This document shows positions 32,960 through 42,200 of a stretch of DNA of 64,000 nt, piece after piece (position 1 is the stretch's first letter; the number at the start of each line of letters is the position of its first letter). The notes under the pieces are model-generated. The model did no database searches. It was given only the letters and a program-made list of their open reading frames with translations, and was not told the origin of the DNA. Made by a program: the position numbers and the translations under genes. This DNA is from a virus, in IMG/VR virus record IMGVR_UViG_3300010885_034363, positions 1 to 64,000 of that record; one strand, given 5' to 3'.

Positions 32960-35900
32960 TCATTTCTTTTTTCTTGTTGTTGGTTTCCTTGTTGTTGCTG
33001 ATCTCTTCTTTGGTGCTGGGCGTGATGCTTTTACGGCATCTGCCCTTTCCTTTGCTTCTTGCCTCGCTTCGTTGGCAATAGCGTCTGCTCTGTCTTGCGC
33101 TTCCTTGAGGGCTGGAACGTTCTCAATTATGTAATCAACGGCTTTTTGTGCAGATGTTGCTGCGCGCATCAAGCCGTCTGGATCATCTTTTAGCCTCTGT
33201 ACCCAGAATGCGAGGTATTGAGCATGGTCTTCTCTCGGCTCAACAGTTATGTCAAGTATTGACATAAGGTATGCCGTTCCAAGTTCTGCTATTAATTCCT
33301 CAAATGCATATTCTGACTCAACTTTGGGTGAACCCATGTTTGGCCTATCAAGACGACTGCTGTGCCCAGTCCAGTGAACTATCTCGTGGAGAAGTGTTCC
33401 GTAGTACCCCTCTGGAGATGAGAACTCCGAGAATGGCGGGATTACTATCTTGTCTTGAAGGGGGCTGAAGTATGCCCTATCTCCAGAATGGTTGAGGTCA
33501 ATATTTAGAGCTTTAGAGATGTCATCAACATCTGTTCTTCTCATGTCCTCAGGCAATGCATCCTCAGGGTCGTATATTGAACGATCTATCCCTTCAACCT
33601 GATCTAAGTTGAAAACATAACTTTCGCGGAGTATTCCACGGCTCTCCGTTTTAAGTTCTCCTGGATTGTTCCTATCTTCAACTTCCCTGCCAACTCTTGA
33701 GTAGAAGATAATTGGAGTTCCTTTTTCTCCCTTTTTGACACTTCCACCCTTGCTCTTCCATTGGTCAAAAGAAGCCCATATTGGCTTTTCGTAGCCACCT
33801 TCCTGCTGGGCTATTGAGAGCATTAGTGTATTTATGCCTCTGTATCTGGCCTTAGTCGTGCCGTTTTGAGGAGTCATTCCACCCATGCGCCATGGCGGTG
33901 ACCATCTTGTGCCATTTGCTATTGAATCTTCCATTTGCTGTATAACGCTCTTGGTCAATGTCTGGTATAGCTCGTCTCTTCTTCCCGACGAAAGGGGGGC
34001 GCCATCGAGCCTTGCTGGGGTTGGAATGTCTGAAATATTTGAATATGCCTTTGGCAGCGATGGGTACTTAACGTCAACGCGTGCAGTCATTTTCCTATTC
34101 GCATTTCCATCTACATTTGAGAATCTTTTTGCGCCACTACTAAGCCCAGACGAAGGATTTCCAAATATTTCATCGTACGTAAGGGATGGGAGTCCTTTTT
34201 TCTTCGCTGCTAGGTTGTATCTTTCAACCATCTCTTTTTTCTTAGAATCGGAGATACGTGATGCTTTTCCTGAAATCTTTATTGGCGAAGTAGGGCTAGC
34301 AGCCTTTGCTTTTGCTTTTCTTTCTTTCCATCTAGATATTATTCCATCTAGATCTTCCGACTTACTAAAGTTGAGAATTGCGTATGCTTTACCAACTCTG
34401 TTTTTCTCAACAACAGCCTTAAATCTCTCGTAAGCTTCTCCGGCCTGTGACATTCTGTCAAACTCTCCGACTTCTGGGCCAAATGCATCTGCGGCGCTCT
34501 TGATCACGCCACGGTCAATAAGGTGGTCAATATACTGCGATGGAACACCCTTCTTAGCCCAGTTGTTGAACCCTTGTTTGTCAATAACTAATCCTGTATC
34601 TAGTATTTTTTGCAAAACATCTAGTCTATTGTCTGGATCTGCCCCAAGTGCTTGAATTAGTTTACTCAATGGGAAGTTTGAACTCTCTAGTACAACACCT
34701 TGTGGAACCAGTTCCCCAGCATTTGCGCTAGGAGCTTTTGTTACCGTCTCGGCTCCAATGACCACATCAGACAAATCGTCCGTGTATCCAAATGGTTCTG
34801 GAGATGGGTAAACGCTTCTTAGAATTTCCCCATCCTCAAGCAGTGCTCGGAATGAATCTTTTGCTCTATCTGAATCTCTTGATGTTTTGCCAATAGAAGT
34901 TATTGTTGTTTCTTCAGTGCTATCTATCCAGTAAGGAGAGTAGCCAAATCCCCATATTTGAGTACCAACTACATCTGGGTAGTCAAGGATCCCAATACGG
35001 CTACCAACTCCTTGGGATTCTTCGGCTGACTGGAATAAAGCTCCAGCCAAACCCCTATCTTTTTCAGGGATTCGGCTAAGTTCTTGTTCGCTTATTACCG
35101 AGCTATTCACTCTTCCTTCAGTCAAGCCAAGGAAAATTGCCTCTGTTATTTTACGAATATCAAGTTCTGATACTCCATTACCTTCTGCTGTTATGCTTTC
35201 CAGTTCTTTAACTGAAATGTTCAAAGTCTTTGCTATTTGGCTGTCTGGTATTGATTTTCCAGTTTCGTCAACAAATAAGCTACGGATTTTTGCTCCATCC
35301 AGCAACCATTCTCCACCAGGAGAGTGCTCCAAGTTTTGCGTCATTGGTCTTGACTTTATTTTTGAACCAATAAATCTTGTTCTTATTTTTTCTTTAATAA
35401 GATCATTCATTGGTGGAACATAAGTGCTTCTAGCCCCGGAAGACAAACCTCTGGAAACGGTTAGTGGGAGTTGGGTTCTCCTGCTCAACCTGTTAGTTGG
35501 CGTTCCATCTCTTTGAACTAAATTAGTTGAAGAGTTTCTATTTGGTTTTCTGAAAACAGATATTTCTTCAAGTTTTCTTGGAATTGAAACAAGTCTTCCA
35601 GAAGTGTTTGGAGTTCCATCATTCCACTCCAGTGGCTTGATCCAGATATTCCTTCTGTCAACTCTTTCTACCGAGCCCCAGTCTTCTCCGCCAACCTGCA
35701 CCATGTCGCCAACTTCTACGTTGCTACGTTCTGCTAGTGCTGCGCCAGATGAAAGTCCAGCTCTAGACCTATTTTCATAGGATCCTGGCCTGTTTCCAAA
35801 TTCGTTATACCTGTCTGACAGCATACGTACTGCCATGTCTTCTTGTTCTTTGTCTCCGTCTGCAAAACTAAGCAAATCGTATGCAATTCTTTCGCGCATT

Positions 35901-36265
35901 GAAGCCAATTCTTCACGCTCATTAGCAAATGATGGTACTGATTCGTACTTTCTTCTATATCTGCTCTGTGCTTCTGAAACTTCTTTTGGCGTAGAGTTAA
36001 GCCTCTTGGCTATGTCTTCTGGAGTTAGTCCTTCGTAGCCAAGTAACCACATTTCACGGTCATTTGCGCGCTCTTCTACTCTTGCTGTTGCGCCAGATGT
36101 CCTTGAGGTACTTTTGCCTGAACTTAATTCTCTGTACTCGTCGGATGACGGGCCTGGTCTTCTTTTTCCTGGGCGTGTTTGTGCGCGTAGGATATCCCTA
36201 TCCGCAAATTTCTGCCTATCTTCTTCAGACCAGGGGCGACGATTTGATACCTCGCCCCTTACCCT
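32960..36265 (-). CDS. ardC-like: Polyvalent protein with ArdC antirestriction/zincin domain, read by -1 frameshift
   Basis: From ATG 36052 this is 1030 aa, but the frame is open for 71 more codons, without ATG, GTG or TTG, up to the slippery site at 36265. Those codons contain ELSSGK, showing they are translated. HTH-like segments occur at the N-terminus (EGLTPEDIAKRLNSTPKEV) and near residue 250. LSSG motifs lie near 103, 207, 640 and 690. After the last one comes ArdC: residues ~692-800 are the ArdC-N ssDNA-binding domain (GINTLMLSIA, FDQWKSKGGSVKKGEKG), and HEIVHWTGH near 891 is its zincin part. ArdC blocks host restriction. No ribosome binding site precedes ATG 36052. Confidence 0.85.
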   Translation of the reverse strand, partial: RVRGEVSNRRPWSEEDRQKFADRDILRAQTRPGKRRPGPSSDEYRELSSGKSTSRTSGATARVEERANDREMWLLGYEGLTPEDIAKRLNSTPKEVSEAQSRYRRKYESVPSFANEREELASMRERIAYDLLSFADGDKEQEDMAVRMLSDRYNEFGNRPGSYENRSRAGLSSGAALAERSNVEVGDMVQVGGEDWGSVERVDRRNIWIKPLEWNDGTPNTSGRLVSIPRKLEEISVFRKPNRNSSTNLVQRDGTPTNRLSRRTQLPLTVSRGLSSGARSTYVPPMNDLIKEKIRTRFIGSKIKSRPMTQNLEHSPGGEWLLDGAKIRSLFVDETGKSIPDSQIAKTLNISVKELESITAEGNGVSELDIRKITEAIFLGLTEGRVNSSVISEQELSRIPEKDRGLAGALFQSAEESQGVGSRIGILDYPDVVGTQIWGFGYSPYWIDSTEETTITSIGKTSRDSDRAKDSFRALLEDGEILRSVYPSPEPFGYTDDLSDVVIGAETVTKAPSANAGELVPQGVVLESSNFPLSKLIQALGADPDNRLDVLQKILDTGLVIDKQGFNNWAKKGVPSQYIDHLIDRGVIKSAADAFGPEVGEFDRMSQAGEAYERFKAVVEKNRVGKAYAILNFSKSEDLDGIISRWKERKAKAKAASPTSPIKISGKASRISDSKKKEMVERYNLAAKKKGLPSLTYDEIFGNPSSGLSSGAKRFSNVDGNANRKMTARVDVKYPSLPKAYSNISDIPTPARLDGAPLSSGRRDELYQTLTKSVIQQMEDSIANGTRWSPPWRMGGMTPQNGTTKARYRGINTLMLSIAQQEGGYEKPIWASFDQWKSKGGSVKKGEKGTPIIFYSRVGREVEDRNNPGELKTESRGILRESYVFNLDQVEGIDRSIYDPEDALPEDMRRTDVDDISKALNIDLNHSGDRAYFSPLQDKIVIPPFSEFSSPEGYYGTLLHEIVHWTGHSSRLDRPNMGSPKVESEYAFEELIAELGTAYLMSILDITVEPREDHAQYLAFWVQRLKDDPDGLMRAATSAQKAVDYIIENVPALKEAQDRADAIANEARQEAKERADAVKASRPAPKKRSATTRKPTTRKKK

Positions 36266-36271
36266 TTTTTT
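36233..36271 (-). other. -1 programmed ribosomal frameshift signal
   Basis: Read on the minus strand: seven A residues (36271-36265) in the phase A_AAA_AAA, a 6-nt spacer GGGTAA (containing the zero-frame stop), then a perfect 7-bp stem GGGGCGA / TCGCCCC (36258-36252 and 36239-36233) with a 12-nt loop. A -1 slip moves reading from the protease polyprotein frame exactly into the open 71-codon lead of the ArdC frame. Slippery run, spacer and GC-rich stem match the classical design. Confidence 0.85.
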
Positions 36272-39200
36272 CTGTTACGTCCTGACGAGAGTCCACGCCC
36301 AGAATCTCTTCCAGACATTTCTCCGCTATCTTCACGCATTATCAAGTCGCTCTCAAGCCCAGCGATCCATCTCTTGAAAGAAGGGTCATTTGGGTTTGGG
36401 GACTTGCCTGTTTCACGCCTGTAGCTTGCGAACGCAGAAGCCCTCTCAGATGACGGACGGCTCATGAATGAACTGTACATCCTGTCGGTTTCTGCCATGT
36501 CGGCATCAAGCAATGACTCACGTCTAGCGCTGTTCTCATCTGCGGCTATTGTGTCTTGCATCATCTCACGACGCCCAGATGAGAGGGAAGAACGTCGAGC
36601 GCTTCTTGGGTTACCAGAATCACTGAAGTTCATGTAGTTAGCAACCATGTCATTAACCTGTGCTGACATTTTACCATCACCAAAAAATGCAGCTTCCGAT
36701 ACTTCTTCTGCCAAATCGTCTCGATTGCTTCTATATTCATCAAGCTGTTGATTAAGTTCATTTACTCTTGAGTTTATTTCTTCAACCAATTTTGTGTATT
36801 CGTCTAGTTCAATGTCGCCTTCATCAAGATCCATTCTTGCTGACTCAAGTTCAAGTTTTGCTGCCTCAACTTCTCTATATGTATCCGGAATTAGTTCTCT
36901 TGCATCTTCTAGATCCTGAGACTTCCTGTCGTACCTGTCCTCAAACATTTCAACTTCATCACGGATCTTTTGAATAAAATCATCAAGATCAGCAAGACTA
37001 TCAACCGTTTCCGAACGTAATGGACCTCCATTATTTTTGTCAAAGTCGTATACGTCCATTGCGTTTATTTGTCTTTGTACGTCTGGATTTTTTTCGTATA
37101 CTGCTTTTACTATTTCTTCACGCACCTTGAGAGCATGTTCCAATTTTGCAAGTTGGTAATTTCTTATTTCATCTCGATATGGTGCTGAGTTTTCTGCGTT
37201 TGGCATTACATATGAATACAGTTGTTCACCTGAAAATTCTTTTTCAACTTCTGGTGTCTCTGCCAAAACTTGAATAGCTGCTGTCCTGAGGGACGATTCG
37301 TTATTTGCATCAATCCTCTCGTAAGCATCGCCCATTGGCTCAAACTTCATTCCAGAAGACATTCCTCTTGTTGCTGTTGAACTGTATACAGATCCAGCTA
37401 CCGTTCCTACGTCTACGCCGTCGCTGTCACTTCTGCTGCGTCCAGAGGAGAGTCCCCTTGCGCTGCTTGGTGTTCTAGGCTTGCTAGGAACGTCAACATC
37501 TTGCAATGCTGCGTTGACTGCGTTTGTCGCTTCTGCTTCAAGTTTAAAGATTTCATTTATATTTTCTTTTTCTGAAGCATTTAGAGCTGGGTCATTTGCT
37601 TGTAGTTTTGATGCAACTTCTTTATAGCGGTTTAATTCAAGTTCAATCTGTTTTGCCTGATTGAAAGCCAATACCCGTATAACGTTTTCGTCAGGTATCA
37701 AAGCAGCAACATCATTAAAAACTAAACCAGAAAGAATCTCTTCTGCGTCTTCATCATCTTTTGCTTGTCCGCTGTCTACGAGGACATTTACTAAATTCCA
37801 ATCTTTTATTAGATCCTGCTTGGCATCTTCTACATCATAAAATGCACTTTCAGAACCAATGTACTCGCCATCTTCATCAAAGTCTTCTGATAAATTTTCT
37901 TCAAATATTTCTCTTGCCGTAGATGCTAAATCCTCATCATCTACGTCATATATTTCCTTGAGCTTTGCGTTGACTATTTTATTATCTTCTGATCGCAGCG
38001 CTTCAAGATCTTTATCGGCAGTTTCAAACGATACTCCAGCTAAGCGTAGCTTTTGCTTGGCTAGCCTTAGTGCTTGAACATCTTTCATACGCTGAGTTGA
38101 TGGGTGTTCTGCAATAAGATCACTTCTTCTAGAAAGTATATCTTTGTTGGTTTTTAATGCAGTGTCATACTCTTGTGCCAGCTCAATTCTTTCTCTTCTT
38201 AGCCTTTGCACTTCTCTTGATGGAGATGGTATATCAGTAGCTCTTCTATCGCCGTCAAAAGTTTCAGGAGCTAACTCTGCTACTGAATCAAGAACATCAT
38301 GTATCTGCAATGGCGTTGCATTAAACCTGTAAGCAAGTTCATCTACGCTTAGTCCACTATGTGAAAAATCTTTAGCTATTGCTTCAGCAACTAATTGCTT
38401 TTTGTATTCCGTTTCGTCTTCACTCATCTGCCCAAACTGACGAATACGCTTTGGCTTTAGTTTTCCATCAAATGGCAATCCCATCCTAAAGCGCCTCGCA
38501 GCTGCAAGTCTTTGCACTCTGCCTGATATGGCAGGGCTTTTTTCTCCAGCAACAACTGGGTATTCGGCTAGGAGTTCTTGGTACGGGATTGTAACGTAGT
38601 CCCTCCAGAACATATCGTGGTCTTCTGCTGGTGTATCGGGAGTATCCCAGTTATGTGGTCGGGTTTTTGATGTTCCGTCATCTGGAGTGTCATAAACCCA
38701 TTGTCCGGACTTTCCGTCCCAACGCGGCCTATGAGGTTCTCCATTGAGTTGTGCGTAATCGCTTGGATCTCTCTTTGAAGGATCGTATTCCTCTCCGTAC
38801 CTACCAGAAGACAGACCACCCCTGCCGTAAGGCCTATCAAGGTAGTCATCGTACGCACTGGTCATTGCCTCAAGCGTGTTGCCATTAGCCATTCCTATGT
38901 ACCGATTATGAATGGCATCACTTTCTTCCCAGTACCCAACTATGCTTGCTGCATCATCTGAAGAAACGCCATTTTCCTTGAGTGCGTTAATCGCGTCTCT
39001 TCTGAAGTTTGCTGAATAACCATATTTTGCTGGATTGTCTTCAAAGTCGGCTTTGGCAATTTCTGGGTCATAATCACGCGAACCGGGTCGTTCGCTGTTT
39101 GCATTGTCTACGAAATAAATCTGCTCAATATTGGATCGTTCATTGTCGCTGAGTTCTTCCCATGAGGAGAATGGTTTACCTAGTTCTCTTCTTCCAGAAG

Positions 39201-42200
39201 ACAATCCTCTTCTGCCTGAAGACATTCCTGCTCTGCTGTATGGGCCAGATGACGTGCTTTGCCTGCTTGCTCCAGGGATAAGTCCCTCTATTCTGTCAAG
39301 CCTGAATGTCCTATATTCACCGGACTCGCTATCTATGCCACCAAAGTAAAGAGCTCCAGCCTTTGACCGACGAAGAGAGTCGTAAATACCATTATCCGAC
39401 TCTGCTCTGATCTCACGCATTTTGCCGTTGTACTTGAATGCAACCGCATCTGGGGAAACAAACAAGTATCTGAAGTTTGCACCAATGTCATCGGTGCGGG
39501 CTGCTGCCTCTTCTGGGGTTATGTTTGCTGGGTCTCCTTGGCGTGGATCAATTCCTCGTCCAGAAGAGAGACCACCTTCACCTTCTAGGCCAGCCTCAAG
39601 TTCGGATGAAGTCTTTAAAAAGTTCCGCTGCTCATCTTCGGACATTGAATCTTCTATTGCTTGCCTGATGTCATAACTGTCTTCATCGTACGAGCGGTAC
39701 CCAAAGTCGCCGGGGCGGTTTTTGTAGTCGGACTTATTGATGCCGTGGTTTCTTTCTAAATAATCCCAACCAGGGTCGTCGCTTAGTGAACTCGTAGTGT
39801 TGGTCAGTACTTCATATACTTCGTAACCTAGATCTTCAGTGGAAAATTCGTCTATTTCTTTCAGGCGCTCAGCCAATGGCACATCTTTGCCAAGGGAGTT
39901 GACGACAAGTTTTTCACCAGTTGGCTTTTTACCAGAAGACAGACCACCTTCTGGAATAAATATACCTCTAGTTGCGCCACTTTCATAGTCTCTTATTGAC
40001 TTTTCAAACTGTTCTGGCGTCATATTTGCTCTGAGGGCGGTAAGGAAATCCTCGCCAGTCATTTCATCAATAGACTCTGATATATATGCTTCTTCAACTT
40101 CATCGCTTGATGGGCTGTAGTCACGTTCTGACCCACGTGATCCAGATGACTCAAAACCAAAATCAACACTGCCCGCATACGAGTCAAGTTCATCTTCATC
40201 CGGCATGCCACCATAAACGGCATCATAGATCTCTGCGTCACTCATCACGTCCCGTGCGGAGTTTGATGAATAGTCATACCAAGAGTTATCACCTGTAATC
40301 GTTCCGTCAGATATCAACTTCTCAATTACGTCTGCGTATTTTTTATCATTATCAGAAAGGTTTATATAAACTTCTTCTTTGCGATGATCGGGAAGTGCTG
40401 CAACCATCCTCAGTCGTTCTTTTAATTGCTCAGGAGACATTCTTCTACCAGAAGACAGACCACCCCTGCCATACGGTCTATCAAGGTAGTCGTCGTAAGC
40501 ACTGGTCATTGCCTCAAGCGTGTCGCCATTTGCATTTCTCAGGTAGCGCTTATGAATAGCGTCATTCTGTTCCCAGTTGGCAACTATGTCTCCTGCTTCA
40601 TCTGAGGAGAGTCCAGTTTTCTTGAGTGCATTGACAGCGTCTCTTCTGAAGTTTGCAGAGTAACCATACTTTGATGGATTATCTTCAAAGTCTGCTTTAG
40701 CAATTTCTGGGTCGTAGTCACGTGAACCAGGACGCTCGCTGCCTGGATTATCCGCAAAATACGTCTGCTCAATAGCGGAGCGCTCATTATTGCTGAGTTC
40801 TTCGTATGAGGAGAATGGCTTGCCTAGTTCTCTTCTACCAGAAGAGAGACCACCTCGTTCGGCATCCATTTCGGCAAGCATTTCAAATGCCTTCTCATAT
40901 TCAGCGTCGTTTGTTTTGTTGTTTCTAAGCTTTTTAATTGTTGGGTGGTCTTCTTCGAGGACCCCTCTGTCAATCAGGAAATCGGCAAGTGCTTTAGGAT
41001 CGTTTCCTGCTTCTTCTTCTGCGAGGTCTACCCAACTCTTTTTACCAGAAGAGAGACCATCCCGCTGAATATCTGCGGCTAGAATTTCTTGCATTTTCTG
41101 TGCAACCAGTGAATTTGGCTCCCCATACTCATTGGTTAATCTATATCCCGGAACGCCCTCATTTGAAAGAGCTTCCCTTGCTCTTTGCATGATGGAGTCA
41201 TATTCTGCATCACCAGAATTCGCCATCTCCTCAAGCCTGCGCTCGGCAGTCATCATTGCTCGATTTTTTGAGGTATTTCTTAGACTTGGGTCAACTGTCC
41301 GTTTAGGCTTTCTAGGCTTTGCGGGAATGTCTCCAGATTCATTAAAGCGAATGCCAGAAGAGAGACCGCCTCTACCGAATCCATATTCGCTTTCGAGTTT
41401 GGCTAGACTTTCTCTATCTTCCCTGGCCCAGCCAGAAGTATCTGGAGCGACGGCCATGAGGAAATCTTTCATTCCTGCGTCAATTCCTGCGTACTGCTGT
41501 TCTCTGCTTGAATCTTCCGAGCGGTTAGCTTTGCCTCGTCCTAATTGAGAAACGACGTCTCTGTACCAACTTGAATACTTCGTAGAAGCCTTCTGCTTTT
41601 CATTGAAGTCTTTTGGCTGCTTTGCTGTGCCTTTGCCAAACCAGCGTGACCTTGCGTCGTTGTAGCCAAGTTCACGACCACGAAGGAAGTCCTCTGAGAA
41701 TCTGCCACCACGCTCGTCTTGCTGACGCCCAATCGTGGTGAAGCTCATGTCCATGCCAGCTTCCCATGCATCAATCAGTTTGTCATGCGCTTCTCTCTTT
41801 GCATTTTCTTCTGCATTTGGGAATTGCTTCTCAAGGTCACGATCCCTATTTGAGTGACGGCTCAGATCTCTTTTACCAGAAGATAGAGCTCTCCTGTCTG
41901 CTGCTGGTTTCTTGCTTCCGCCTTTTTGCTTCTTGAATGCTGCTGTTGCGCGTGCTGCGTCAACGACGCCTCTTGTTCCGAAGTCATTGATGCCTGGAAT
42001 TGCTGGTCTTTGGTATGGAGTTCCTTCTTGAACTAATCCGTCGTTGTCGCCGTCCCATGCCTTTGGATTAAATCTTGCAGCCATTCCACGGCCAGCCCTA
42101 GCAGTACGTCCTGCAAGGTTTCTGCCGAGTGCTTTTACTGCGTTATTAACTGCTTCTGCAAAATCTTTATTTACGCCAGATGTGAAAACAATTCCACCAT

